A stretch of 64,000 bases of DNA from Phenylobacterium sp. (GTDB taxonomy: Bacteria > Pseudomonadota > Alphaproteobacteria > Caulobacterales > Caulobacteraceae), in the NCBI RefSeq assembly GCF_030681155.1, contig NZ_JAUXXE010000050.1, positions 1 through 64,000 on the forward strand. Reading direction: 5' to 3'. A program made the position numbers and the translations under genes. Shown one piece after another: positions 35,200 through 44,029 of this stretch. The stretch's first letter is position 1. Each line of letters starts with the position of its first letter. The notes under the pieces were generated by a model. That model made no database searches. It was not told where the DNA came from and saw nothing but the letters and a program-made list of their open reading frames with translations.

Positions 35200-35997
35200 A
35201 TGACAAACGAACCCTTTTTCAAACGGGACGGTCAATATTTCGTCCCAACCTCCGCCTGCCGTGGTCCCTGGAATCCGAAATCCCTGCATGGCCGGGTAAT
35301 TATCGGCCTTCTGGGCTTCGAACTTGAACAGCGACATGGTGATCCGGAATTTCTGCCGGCGCGCCTGACGGTCGATATGTACAAGCTGCCCGGCTTCGAT
35401 CCGATCGAGATCACGACCAAGGTCGTCCGTGAGGGCAACCGCATCCGGGTCGTCGACGCCGAGTTCATTTCCGGCGGCGTCAGCATGGGACGAGCCACCT
35501 GCCAGTTCCTGAAGCGCACCGAGAACCCCGAGGGCGTGATCTGGAAGCCGCTGGCCTGGGACGTTCCGAAGCCCGCCGATATCGAGCCTCCGCCCGAGCG
35601 TCCGATGGGCGGCATGTGGGCGACCCGCCAGATCAGCGGCGGCTTCGCCTCGAGCGAGCAACGCCGGATTTGGATGAGCGAAGTGCGTGAAGTGGTAGAA
35701 GGCACGCCGCTGACCCCGTTCCAGCGCGCCGCCGTCGCCTGCGACTTCGCCAGCCCCGCCGCCCACGTCAGCGACCAGGGCCTGGGCTACATCAACTCCG
35801 ACGTGACCCTCTATCTGCACCGTCTGCCGGCCACCGAATGGATCGGCTTCGAGACCACCTATCACGACGCCGACGACGGCGTGGCGGTCGGCGAATGCCG
35901 GCTCTATGACGAGCAAGGTCCGATCGGCCTGGCGAGTTGCGCGGCCTTAGCCCAGCGGCGCCTGCCGCCTCCGCCGCCGCCTAAACCTGCGAGCTGA
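35200..35997 (+). CDS. Acyl-CoA thioesterase-like protein (double hotdog)
   Basis: A 265-residue protein of the TesB/4HBT_3 type. The first hotdog contains HGRVIIGLLGFELEQRHGDPE and ARLTVDMYKLPGFDPIEITTKVVREGNRIRVVDAEFI (pieces); the second contains YINSDVTLYLHRLPATEWIGFET and GVAVGECRLYDEQGPIGL. The C-terminus is Pro-rich. Such proteins hydrolyse acyl-CoA esters; the substrate chain length is unknown. The ATG at 35200 is chosen because conserved sequence begins there; an upstream extension to 35062 has atypical residues. It lies 3 bp before the phosphatase-like gene, likely an operon. Confidence 0.8.
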   Translation: MTNEPFFKRDGQYFVPTSACRGPWNPKSLHGRVIIGLLGFELEQRHGDPEFLPARLTVDMYKLPGFDPIEITTKVVREGNRIRVVDAEFISGGVSMGRATCQFLKRTENPEGVIWKPLAWDVPKPADIEPPPERPMGGMWATRQISGGFASSEQRRIWMSEVREVVEGTPLTPFQRAAVACDFASPAAHVSDQGLGYINSDVTLYLHRLPATEWIGFETTYHDADDGVAVGECRLYDEQGPIGLASCAALAQRRLPPPPPPKPAS

Positions 35998-36000
35998 GCA

Positions 36001-36612
36001 ATGACTGACCATCTGCTGTTCGTCACCCACTCCGAGGTGGTGATCGATCCGGATCAACCGATCCCGGATTGGCCGCTGTCAGAGGTGGGGCGGGCGCGGA
36101 TGGTCCAGTTCGCCGAGGCGCTGGCCACGGGCGACATGCCCGTGGCGGGCGTCTGGTCGAGCGACGAGCGCAAGGCCCGCGACAGCGCCGCGATCATCGC
36201 CGGGCGCCTGGGGCTGGAGCCCCGTATCGAGCACGGCCTCCACGAGAACGACCGCAGCGCCACCGGCTATATCGCGCCGCCGGAGTTCTGGGAGGTGGTG
36301 GCCCAGTTCTTCGGCCGCCCGGACGAGAGCGTCCGGGGATGGGAGACCGCCAGGGCCGCCCAAGCTCGGATTGTTCAATCTGTTGAGCAGGTGTTGGCGG
36401 CCGAGACTGCGCCCGGCCTCATCGTCGTCGTCTCCCATGGCGGCGTGGGGCAATTGCTGACGGCGCACTTGCAGGGCGTGGAAATTGGCCAGGAAGACCG
36501 CCCAGGCAATCCTGGCGGTGGATGTTGGATCGCCATTGGTCGCCAAGATCTCAGGCTCGCCGGCGCGTGGCAGGATATTGAGGCCTACGAACCCGTTTCG
36601 TCCCCACCTTAA
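36001..36612 (+). CDS. Histidine phosphatase superfamily protein with altered RHG motif
   Basis: A 203-residue protein of the phosphoglycerate-mutase-like fold. The N-terminal catalytic motif that normally reads RHG is THS (LLFVTHSEV): His is kept but the preceding Arg and following Gly are replaced. The second His is intact in VVVSHGGVGQLL, and AGVWSSDERKARDSAA supplies the usual SxxxRA region. Activity is thus uncertain, although the catalytic His pair survives. A further, canonical member is at 60207. It follows the thioesterase gene by 3 bp. Confidence 0.78.
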   Translation: MTDHLLFVTHSEVVIDPDQPIPDWPLSEVGRARMVQFAEALATGDMPVAGVWSSDERKARDSAAIIAGRLGLEPRIEHGLHENDRSATGYIAPPEFWEVVAQFFGRPDESVRGWETARAAQARIVQSVEQVLAAETAPGLIVVVSHGGVGQLLTAHLQGVEIGQEDRPGNPGGGCWIAIGRQDLRLAGAWQDIEAYEPVSSPP

Positions 36613-36656
36613 GTCGAGCGCGACCCGAGGCGTTGTTCCCCGCTAGGATGGGCTCC

Positions 36657-37343
36657 ATGTCCGACACGCCACCGGTTCTGAAAATTGTATCCCTGACGAA
36701 GTCGGTCCCCGGCGGCCGGGTCCTGTTCGAGAACCTGAACCTTGAACTTCAGGCCGGCGAGTTCGTGGCGATCATGGGCGAATCCGGCGTCGGAAAATCG
36801 ACGTTTCTCAATCTCATCGCCGGACTCGATCAGGCCGACGCCGGAGCCATCGCTATCGACGGCGTCGATCTGGCGGGCCTGAATGATGATGCTCGGACCT
36901 TGCTTCGGCGCGATCGGATCGGGTTCGTATTCCAGGCCTTTCACATCCTGCCGCATCTCACCTTGGGCCAGAACGTGGCCTTGCCGCTGGTGCTGCAACA
37001 GGCGCCCGGCGAAGGGGCGCTGACCAAGGCGCGAGCGATGATGGAGGCTGTGGGGCTCGGCGGGCGGGCCGAGGACTATCCGCGTCAGCTTTCTGGCGGT
37101 GAACTGCAGCGGGTGGCCATCGCGCGGGCGTTGGTGCATCGACCAGGCCTGCTGCTCGCCGACGAGCCGACCGGCAATCTGGATCCTGAAACTGCAACCC
37201 GGGTTCTGGCGGTCTTCGCCGATCAGGTCCGGCGCTCGGGTGCGGCGGCGGTGCTGGTTACTCACTCAGAGGTCGCCGCTGCGGTGGCCGACCGCACCCT
37301 GACCCTGGCGCGTTCGGGCCTGGTGGAGCGCCATGGCCGCTAA
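36657..37343 (+). CDS. ABC transporter ATP-binding protein (LolD/AttE-like)
   Basis: A 228-residue ATPase. Walker A is [12 protein letters not shown], the signature is [15 protein letters not shown], Walker [12 protein letters not shown], and the switch His is in LVTHSEVA. It falls in the MacB/LolD-type group that powers FtsX-fold permeases. The ATG at 36657 follows AGGATGGG. The stop lies 11 bases inside the start of the permease gene, so the two are coupled. Together with the permease and the lipocalin-like protein it resembles the AttE-AttF/G-AttH arrangement of Agrobacterium. Confidence 0.9.
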   Translation: MSDTPPVLKIVSLTKSVPGGRVLFENLNLELQAGEFVAIMGESGVGKSTFLNLIAGLDQADAGAIAIDGVDLAGLNDDARTLLRRDRIGFVFQAFHILPHLTLGQNVALPLVLQQAPGEGALTKARAMMEAVGLGGRAEDYPRQLSGGELQRVAIARALVHRPGLLLADEPTGNLDPETATRVLAVFADQVRRSGAAAVLVTHSEVAAAVADRTLTLARSGLVERHGR

Positions 37344-39885
37344 GGGAGCCGGCCTCGCCGCGCGATGGATGATCCTGGGCGAGTGGCGGGCCCATCCGAT
37401 GCGGGTGGTGACGGCCGGCGTGGCCATCGCCATCGGGGTCGCACTGGGCCTAGCCGTCCATCTGGTCAACGCCTCGGCGCTCAGCGAATTTTCGCGGGCG
37501 GTCAGCACGGTCAATGGCGACGCCGAACTGCAGGTCAGGTCCGCCGCCCCCGCCGGTTTTGACGAGCAGCTCTATCCGCGCCTGGCCCGGTTGCCCGGCG
37601 TGAGCGCGGCCAGCCCGGTCATCGAGTTGAAGGCTACGACCGGACGTGCTGACGAGCAGATCACTGTGCTCGGCCTGGATGTCCTGCGCGCCGCGGCCGT
37701 GACGCCCAGCCTGCTTGGTCGCCCGGTGGCGGCGGAGGGTGAGGGAGCGCATGGCCCGACAAACGACGCGCCGTTCGACGAGGATGCGATTTTCCTGTCG
37801 GAGGGCGCGCTCGAGGGTAGGGCGGTCGGGCAGCTGATCGTCCTGACGGCGGGCGGGCGCACGGCGACGTTCAGGATTTCGGGCGTCGCCTCGGGCATCG
37901 GCGAGGGACGGAAGGTGGCGGTCCTCGACATCGCCGCGGCGCAGTGGCGGCTGGGCGAGATCGGCCGGCTGCAAAGGATTGATCTGAAACTGGCCGAGGG
38001 CGCCGACGAGACCCGGATGAGGGCGGTTATCGCAGCGGCGCTTCCCGCCGACGCCCAGCTGGTGACGCGCGATAGCGAGGCCCGTCGCAGCGATAGCCTG
38101 AGCCGGGCCTATCGGGTCAATCTCGACATGTTGGCCTTGATGGCGCTCCTGACCGGCGGCTTCCTGGTCTATTCGGCGCAGTCGCTGTCGGTCGCGCGGC
38201 GGCGTCCTCAGTTCGCGTTGCTCCGGGTGCTTGGCGTGCGTCGCAACGCGCTGCTGGCGCAGGTCCTGGTCGAAGGGATCAGTGTCGGTCTGGTGGGCGG
38301 ACTGGCTGGCCTGGCCCTGGGCTTCGGACTGGCGAGCGGCGCACTGCACCTGCTCGGCGGCGACCTCGGCGGCGGTTATTTCGGCGACACCCGTCCCGAA
38401 CTGGTGTTTTCGCCGCTCGCCGGATTGGTGTTCCTGGTGCTTGGCCTGATGACCTCGATCGTTGGGAGTCTGGCCCCGGCGCGAGAGGCCGCTCGGGCTC
38501 AGCCCGCCGTCGCACTGAAGAATGCTGGCGATGCGGTCGATCCACGAATATCGCCACCGATCTGGCCGGCGCTGGCCTTGTTGGTCGCCGGCGGAGCGGC
38601 GGCGCTTGCCCCGGCCGTCGGCGGCATCCCGCTGCTCGGCTACGCGTCCATGGCGCTGTTGCTGGCGGGCGGGGTGGCGGCCATGCCATGGATCGCCCGA
38701 ACGTTGTTGGGACCCGTACAACATCTCAGCCTGAGGTGGGCGGCGGTGGACCTGGCGTTCAAACGGCTATGGGGCGCGCCGTCGCAGGCGGCCGTCGCTC
38801 TTTGCGGCATTGTCGCCAGCACCAGCTTGATGGTCGCCATGGCGGTGATGGTCTCCAGCTTCCGCGGATCGGTCGACGATTGGCTGCAACAGCTCTTGCC
38901 GGCCGATCTCTATATGCGCGTCGATGGCGCGGGCGCTGGCGGCGGCTTCGATCCCAAGGCGCAGGCCGCATTGGCCGCCACGCCGGGGGTGGCGACGATC
39001 ATCTTCCAGAAGACCACCAGTTTGATGCTGGCCGCCGATCAACCGCCGCTGGCCATTGTGGTTCGCCCGATGAGGGGCCCGGAGGCCGCCAATCCTCCCC
39101 CGGTCATCGGCCGCGAGTTGGCACCGCCATCGGGGCAGACGCCGGTATGGGTTTCCGAGCCTGCGGCATGGCTCTACGGCTGGAAGCCCGGCCAGCAGAT
39201 CGTGCTGCCCATCGCCGGCGCGCAGCCCTTCTTCGTGGTTGGCGTCTGGCGCGACTATTCGCGTCAGCATGGCGCGGTGACGCTCGACGCTCGCGACTAC
39301 ACACGGCTGACAGGAGACTATTGGCGAACAGAGGCCTCGGTCGATGTCGCCGAAGGCCGCTCACCCAATCAGGTCATGGAGGCTCTCCGCGCCAAGCTTC
39401 CGGCCGATGTCGCGCCGCGCGTGACCTTCGCCGAACCTGCAACGCTGCGAGCCTTCGCCCTTCGGATTTTCGACCGGAGCTTTGCGGTGACCTATGGCCT
39501 GGAGGCTATCGCTATCCTGGTCGGGCTGGCGGGCGTCGCCGCAACCGTGTCTGCCCAGACCCTGGCGCGGACCAAGGAGTTCGGCATGTTGCGTCATCTG
39601 GGCGTCACCCAGCGGCAGATCGTCGCCATGCTGGTCACCGAGGGCGCGCTGCTGGGCGCGGTTGGCGTGGTGGCTGGGATTGGACTGGGACTGATCATGA
39701 GCCAGGTGCTGATCCATGTGGTCAATCCGCAGTCGTTCCACTGGACGATGGAGACCAAGCTTCCTTGGGCCCTTCTGGCCGGCGTCGCCTTCGCCCTGGT
39801 GGCGTCGGCCGCTGGGACCGCCCTGCTGGCTGGCCGGCGCGCGCTGTCGGCTGACGCCGTCCGCGCGGTGCGGGAGGATTGGTGA
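37333..39885 (+). CDS. ABC transporter permease with two FtsX-fold halves
   Basis: An 850-residue inner-membrane permease. The N-terminal half has a first transmembrane helix (MRVVTAGVAIAIGVALGLAV), a periplasmic MacB-PCD-like domain and an FtsX domain with three helices (~residues 265-390). A second set of helices, periplasmic domain and FtsX domain follows, ending near ~residue 835. The fused pair probably supplies both halves of the pore. These permeases extrude or extract lipids and lipoproteins rather than import solutes. Its stop TGA overlaps the ATG of the downstream lipocalin-like gene. Confidence 0.88.
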   Translation: MAAKGAGLAARWMILGEWRAHPMRVVTAGVAIAIGVALGLAVHLVNASALSEFSRAVSTVNGDAELQVRSAAPAGFDEQLYPRLARLPGVSAASPVIELKATTGRADEQITVLGLDVLRAAAVTPSLLGRPVAAEGEGAHGPTNDAPFDEDAIFLSEGALEGRAVGQLIVLTAGGRTATFRISGVASGIGEGRKVAVLDIAAAQWRLGEIGRLQRIDLKLAEGADETRMRAVIAAALPADAQLVTRDSEARRSDSLSRAYRVNLDMLALMALLTGGFLVYSAQSLSVARRRPQFALLRVLGVRRNALLAQVLVEGISVGLVGGLAGLALGFGLASGALHLLGGDLGGGYFGDTRPELVFSPLAGLVFLVLGLMTSIVGSLAPAREAARAQPAVALKNAGDAVDPRISPPIWPALALLVAGGAAALAPAVGGIPLLGYASMALLLAGGVAAMPWIARTLLGPVQHLSLRWAAVDLAFKRLWGAPSQAAVALCGIVASTSLMVAMAVMVSSFRGSVDDWLQQLLPADLYMRVDGAGAGGGFDPKAQAALAATPGVATIIFQKTTSLMLAADQPPLAIVVRPMRGPEAANPPPVIGRELAPPSGQTPVWVSEPAAWLYGWKPGQQIVLPIAGAQPFFVVGVWRDYSRQHGAVTLDARDYTRLTGDYWRTEASVDVAEGRSPNQVMEALRAKLPADVAPRVTFAEPATLRAFALRIFDRSFAVTYGLEAIAILVGLAGVAATVSAQTLARTKEFGMLRHLGVTQRQIVAMLVTEGALLGAVGVVAGIGLGLIMSQVLIHVVNPQSFHWTMETKLPWALLAGVAFALVASAAGTALLAGRRALSADAVRAVREDW

Positions 39886-40973
39886 TGGCGCGGTTTCTGG
39901 CCCTGCTGGCGGCGATGCTGGTCCTGGCGAGCCCGGCGGCCACGCAGCCAAAGTCGGCTGTGCGGCTGCCCGTCTTTCCTGCGGTCGAACCGGGGGCGCC
40001 GTTGCGGTTCCCAGCGGACCACGGCGCGCACCCGGACTTCAGGACCGAGTGGTGGTACGTCACCGGCTGGCTCGACGCGGGCGACGGCCAGCAGATCGGC
40101 TTCCAGGTGACCTTCTTCCGATCGCGCCCGTCGATCGATCAGCGCAATCCGAGCGCGTTTGCGCCCAAGCAGATTCTGTTCGCCCATGCGGCGCTTTCGG
40201 ACCCCAAGCTTGGCAAGTTGCTGCACGACCAGCGGGCGGCGAGGGCGGGTTTTGGATTGGCCGAGGCCGCGACCGGCGACGCCGATATTGTAATCGACGA
40301 CTGGCGCTTTCATCAAACTGCCGATGGTCGCTTCAAGGCCAAGGCGGGCGGCAAGGCCTTCATGCTCGACCTGAACTTCGCGCCGACCCAGCCGATCCTG
40401 CTGCAGGGGGAGGGCGGATATAGTCGCAAAGGACCCAGACCCAGCCAGGCCAGCCACTATTACAGCATCCCGCAGCTCCAGGTTTCGGGGACTGTGACGC
40501 GAAACGGGAAAGCGGTTCCCGTGAAGGGTTCGGCGTGGCTGGACCGCGAATGGTCCTCGACCTTGCTGGATCCCAAGGCAGTCGGCTGGGATTGGGTCGG
40601 GCTCAATCTGGATGATGGCGGGGCCTTGATGGCGTTCCAGGTGCGCGACGCCGCGGGCCAGCCCTTGTGGGCCGGAGGCTCGCTGCGCGGTCCAGATGGA
40701 ACCGTCACGCGTTTCACGCCGGGCATGGTGCGCTTTGGCGCCGAGCGCATCTGGCGTTCGCCTCGCACGGGGGGGCGATACCCCGTCGAACGCTCGCTCA
40801 CCATCGCCCTGCCGCAGGGCGAGCGGCGCTGGAATTTGAAGCCGTTGTTTGACGACCAGGAACTCGACAGTCGCGCCGCGGGCGGCCCCATCTATTGGGA
40901 GGGGGCGGTGTCGACCGATGGCGGGCGCGGCTATCTGGAGCTGACTGGTTATGTCAGCCCCATGAAGCTCTAG
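39885..40973 (+). CDS. AttH/CrtC-like lipocalin-fold exported protein
   Basis: A 362-residue protein of the AttH/DUF2006 (hydroxyneurosporene synthase-like) family. The signal peptide is ARFLALLAAMLVLASPAATQ. The first lipocalin-like half contains FRTEWWYVTGWLDAGDGQQIGFQVTFFR and the second contains the characteristic GSAWLDREWSS and WVGLNLDDGGALMAFQVRD. CrtC hydrates carotenoids, but no carotenoid genes are here, and AttH-type members function with ABC exporters. The gene is coupled to the permease by overlap. The TAG stop shares CTAG with the convergent APH gene. The ligand is likely a hydrophobic molecule; this is inference. Confidence 0.82.
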   Translation: MARFLALLAAMLVLASPAATQPKSAVRLPVFPAVEPGAPLRFPADHGAHPDFRTEWWYVTGWLDAGDGQQIGFQVTFFRSRPSIDQRNPSAFAPKQILFAHAALSDPKLGKLLHDQRAARAGFGLAEAATGDADIVIDDWRFHQTADGRFKAKAGGKAFMLDLNFAPTQPILLQGEGGYSRKGPRPSQASHYYSIPQLQVSGTVTRNGKAVPVKGSAWLDREWSSTLLDPKAVGWDWVGLNLDDGGALMAFQVRDAAGQPLWAGGSLRGPDGTVTRFTPGMVRFGAERIWRSPRTGGRYPVERSLTIALPQGERRWNLKPLFDDQELDSRAAGGPIYWEGAVSTDGGRGYLELTGYVSPMKL

Positions 40974-41896
40974 GCGGCGGCCCACGCATCCGCGACGGCC
41001 AGGAATTCTCTGGCGAGGCGCGGCTCGCCGAGTTGGTGCAGCAGCAATCCGGTCGAGACCCGTTCGATGAAGCCCCATTGCCAGATGGGCTCGGGGTCCA
41101 CGCCGGTCAGGCGGGCGAGCAGCTCGCAACGGCGCCGCCCGAGTTCGAGCGGATTCCCGGCCAGGAGTTTCTCGCCCCACTCCCGCATGGGGATCGCCAG
41201 GTCGTAGGCGCGCTCGACGAAGAGGCTGTCCGGGTCGATGAACTTGAAACAGGCCTCGTCGCCGGGAACGGCCAGGGTATTGGCGGCATGGGCGTCGCCG
41301 TGGGCCAGCACGCAGGTGTCTGGATCGAAGGCTTCGCGGCGCAAATCCGCGAAATGGTAGGCCACATCGACCGCCCGCTGCGAGCAAACGCCGGCGAAGT
41401 CGCGCCACAGCCCGGCTATGAACGTCGCCAGACTGTCGGCCTTCTCGGCCCCAGTCATGAACCCGCCTCCGTCCGGACTGGCCGACCAAGTTTCACGCAA
41501 GGTCGCGCAAATCGCCTCGATCTGGGCGCTCACGGGTAGGCCCAGTTCGCTGAGTTGCGGGCCGAGCTTTTCCATCAGGATCGCATTGCGGTCTGGATCG
41601 TGGCGGAGCACCGTCACGTAGCCCCGGCCGCCGAAGGCCAGCAGCGCGCGGACCTGATCGTTCCCAGGCGTGAGCCCGGGCATCATCGCCTTCAGCACGA
41701 CCTCCTGGCGGTCGCGAGTACGGCAGGACACCACCAGAGCATCCGTGCCGCCGGTGAGTACGCCGATGGTCTCCAGATCCCACTCGCGCGCCAGGCTGGC
41801 GGCCACGGCGGGCAGGTCGTCGACCCAGCGCCGGCCTTCCTCGCCGCGAAGCAAGGCCCGCGCCCGCACGATCTCCGGAACCTGGAGTTCGCGCAC
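40970..41896 (-). CDS. APH(6)/hydroxyurea-type aminoglycoside phosphotransferase family protein
   Basis: A 308-residue kinase-like protein. The Brenner motif is HGDAHAANTLAV (APH His-Gly-Asp), and the metal Asp follows in FIDPDSLFVERAYDLA. The glycine loop region is GVLTGGTDALVVSC and the ATP lysine VVLKAMM. The overall pattern matches the streptomycin-6-phosphotransferase/hydroxyurea kinase family (APH_6_hur). Chromosomal members of this family do not always confer resistance; the substrate is unknown. It is followed 4 bases upstream by the dehydrogenase gene on the same strand, so both may be co-transcribed. Confidence 0.82.
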   Translation of the reverse strand: MRELQVPEIVRARALLRGEEGRRWVDDLPAVAASLAREWDLETIGVLTGGTDALVVSCRTRDRQEVVLKAMMPGLTPGNDQVRALLAFGGRGYVTVLRHDPDRNAILMEKLGPQLSELGLPVSAQIEAICATLRETWSASPDGGGFMTGAEKADSLATFIAGLWRDFAGVCSQRAVDVAYHFADLRREAFDPDTCVLAHGDAHAANTLAVPGDEACFKFIDPDSLFVERAYDLAIPMREWGEKLLAGNPLELGRRRCELLARLTGVDPEPIWQWGFIERVSTGLLLHQLGEPRLAREFLAVADAWAAA

Positions 41897-41900
41897 GCCG

Positions 41901-42989
41901 CTAGCGCAGGTCCGGCTGGACCAGGATCTTCACGTGAGCTTCGGGGTCGCCAAGGTCCTTGAAGGCCTGGGCCACGCCGTCGAGACCGACCGCGCCGGTG
42001 ACGACGCCGCTGACGTCAATGACGCCCTGGGCGATGTTGTGCAGGGTCTCGGCGAACTCCTCGGGCGTGTAGCCAAACACGAAGGTGAGCTCGATCTCCT
42101 TGGTGATGGCGATCGCCGGCTCGATCCGGTCGGTTTCCATGCAGACGCCCGCCACGACGATCTGCGCGCCGGCGGGGGAGGCCTCGATCAGGCTCTGAAC
42201 CACGCCGGGCGAGCCGACGCACTCGAACACGACCGGACGGCCGAACGAACCGCCCATCATGCGGACCATGTTCTGCGCCGCGCGAGCCGTGGGAACCCCA
42301 AAGCCTTCCCAGCGGGTGTGGGGGCTCTCGACCGCTGGGTCGATGACCACGTCTGCGCCAAGCATTTCGGCCGCCGCGCGGCGACGCGGGGAGTAGTCGG
42401 CCGCGATCACCGGCCCATGTCCCTTGGCCTTCAACCCGGCGATGACGGCCAGACCAACCGGCCCGCAGCCGACCACGAGGGCGACACTGTTAGGGTCGAG
42501 CCTGGCCTTGGCCACCGCGTGCGCGCCGACGGCGAACGGCTCGGTCAGGGCGGCCTTGTCGGTCGGCAAGCCGTTGGGGACTTCCAGCAGCAGAGCTTCG
42601 GACAAGATCATCTGTTCGGCGAAGCCGCCGGGCAAGTTGTTGGAAAAGCCGAGCATCTCGACGCCGCCAGCCGGGGTCAGGGTGGCGGGGATCGAGACGA
42701 TACGTGCGCCGGCCTTCAAGGTCTTGAGCGTGCCTGGACCGTGATCCAGGATTTCGGCGCAGAACTCGTGACCGAATACGGTGTCGGCGGTGGGATCGAA
42801 GCCATTGGTCATGCCGCCGTTGGCGCGGCTGGTCAGGTCGATCATGTGCTCCATGTGATGCAGGGCGTGGAGGTCGGACCCGCAGATGCCGCAGGCGAGC
42901 GTTCGGACGAGGACCTGGCCTTGATCCGGCTTCAGATCGGCGATTTCGTCACAGACCAACTGCTTGTCGCGCCGGATGACCGCCCGCAT
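41901..42989 (-). CDS. Zinc-binding dehydrogenase lacking the structural zinc lobe
   Basis: A 362-residue medium-chain dehydrogenase. Catalytic zinc ligands are visible in CGICGSDLHALHHMEHM and FGHEFCAEI, and the nucleotide fold in VVGCGPVGLAVIAGLKAKG. The region that normally carries four cysteines for a structural zinc (after the GHE motif) reads IVSIPATLTPAGGVEMLGFSN with no Cys. Members with this feature form a recognised subgroup of unknown substrate. The ATG at 42989 follows GGGAGAGC. It lies upstream of the APH-like gene and is divergent from fabD. Confidence 0.85.
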   Translation of the reverse strand: MRAVIRRDKQLVCDEIADLKPDQGQVLVRTLACGICGSDLHALHHMEHMIDLTSRANGGMTNGFDPTADTVFGHEFCAEILDHGPGTLKTLKAGARIVSIPATLTPAGGVEMLGFSNNLPGGFAEQMILSEALLLEVPNGLPTDKAALTEPFAVGAHAVAKARLDPNSVALVVGCGPVGLAVIAGLKAKGHGPVIAADYSPRRRAAAEMLGADVVIDPAVESPHTRWEGFGVPTARAAQNMVRMMGGSFGRPVVFECVGSPGVVQSLIEASPAGAQIVVAGVCMETDRIEPAIAITKEIELTFVFGYTPEEFAETLHNIAQGVIDVSGVVTGAVGLDGVAQAFKDLGDPEAHVKILVQPDLR

Positions 42990-43083
42990 TGCTCTCTCCC
43001 GTCCTTGATCGCCCACCTTGCCGGGGCTTGGCATATCCCCTAACCCTCCCGGCTCGGAATCGTAAGTGCGTGGGAGACGCGCA

Positions 43084-44028
43084 ATGAGCCTCGCCTTTCT
43101 TTTTCCCGGTCAGGGCAGCCAAGCTGTCGGCATGGGCGCCGACCTCGCAGAGGCCTTCGCCTCAGCCAGGGAAGTGTTCCAGGAAGTCGACGACGCCTTG
43201 GGCCAAAAGCTGTTCGCGCTGATGCGCGAGGGGCCGGAAGATCAACTAACCCTGACCGAGAACGCTCAGCCCGCCCTGATGGCTGTTTCGCTGGCGGTCA
43301 CCCGGACCCTGGAGAAGGAGTTCGGCGTCGGGATTGAGCGAGCCGCGTTCGTCGCGGGCCACTCGCTGGGTGAATATTCGGCGCTGGCCGCCTCTGGCGC
43401 GATCAGCCTGGCCGACACCGCCCGGCTGCTGAAGCTGCGCGGCCAGGCCATGCAGCGGGCCGTTCCGGTCGGCGCCGGGGCCATGGCCTCGCTGATCGGA
43501 CCCAAGACGGACGTGGCCCTGGCCGAGGCCGCGGCGGAAGCTGGTTCGGCCGCTGGCGTCTGCGTGGTCGCCAACGACAACAACAACGGAAATGTCGTGA
43601 TCTCGGGGGACAAGGCCGCGGTCGATCTGGCCATCGAGAAGGCCAAGGAACTCGGCGCCCGCGCCATTCCGCTGAACGTCTCGGCGCCGTTCCACTGCCC
43701 GCTGATGCAACCGGCCGCCGACGAGATGGCGCAGGCGCTGGCCAGCGCCACCATCCTGGCCCCGCGGGCGCCCCTGGTCGCCAACGTCACGGCGCGTCCG
43801 ACCCTCGATCCGGAAGAGATCCGCCGTCTGCTGGTCGAACAGGTCACTGGCCGCGTCCGGTGGCGCGAGAGCATGATCTGGCTGGCGGGCGAGGGCGGGG
43901 TGACCCGCTTCGCCGAAGCCGGCGCCGGCAAGGTGCTATCGGGGATGGCCAAGCGCATCGCCCCGGACGCCGAGGCCACGCCGCTGAACACGCCTGCTGA
44001 CCTCGAAGCCTTTGCGAAGGGACTCTGA
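43084..44028 (+). CDS. fabD: Malonyl-CoA:ACP transacylase
   Basis: A 314-residue enzyme that moves malonyl groups from CoA to acyl carrier protein, priming fatty acid elongation. The N-terminal signature LAFLFPGQGSQAVGMG, the nucleophile in AGHSLGEYSALAASG and the catalytic His in APFHCPLM are intact. The ATG at 43084 follows GGGAGA. One base separates its stop from fabG, so fabD and fabG are coupled; acpP and fabF follow. This is the standard fab cluster. Confidence 0.96.
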   Translation: MSLAFLFPGQGSQAVGMGADLAEAFASAREVFQEVDDALGQKLFALMREGPEDQLTLTENAQPALMAVSLAVTRTLEKEFGVGIERAAFVAGHSLGEYSALAASGAISLADTARLLKLRGQAMQRAVPVGAGAMASLIGPKTDVALAEAAAEAGSAAGVCVVANDNNNGNVVISGDKAAVDLAIEKAKELGARAIPLNVSAPFHCPLMQPAADEMAQALASATILAPRAPLVANVTARPTLDPEEIRRLLVEQVTGRVRWRESMIWLAGEGGVTRFAEAGAGKVLSGMAKRIAPDAEATPLNTPADLEAFAKGL

Positions 44029-44029
44029 G

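Noticed and set aside
39885-40973. Carotenoid 1,2-hydratase (crtC) as a specific function
   Set aside because: The fold matches, but no carotenoid genes are nearby and the gene is coupled to an ABC exporter, so the AttH-like description is safer.
39594-41489. A 631-codon minus-strand frame across the permease, lipocalin-like and APH genes
   Set aside because: It crosses three well-supported genes and shows no recognisable domain.
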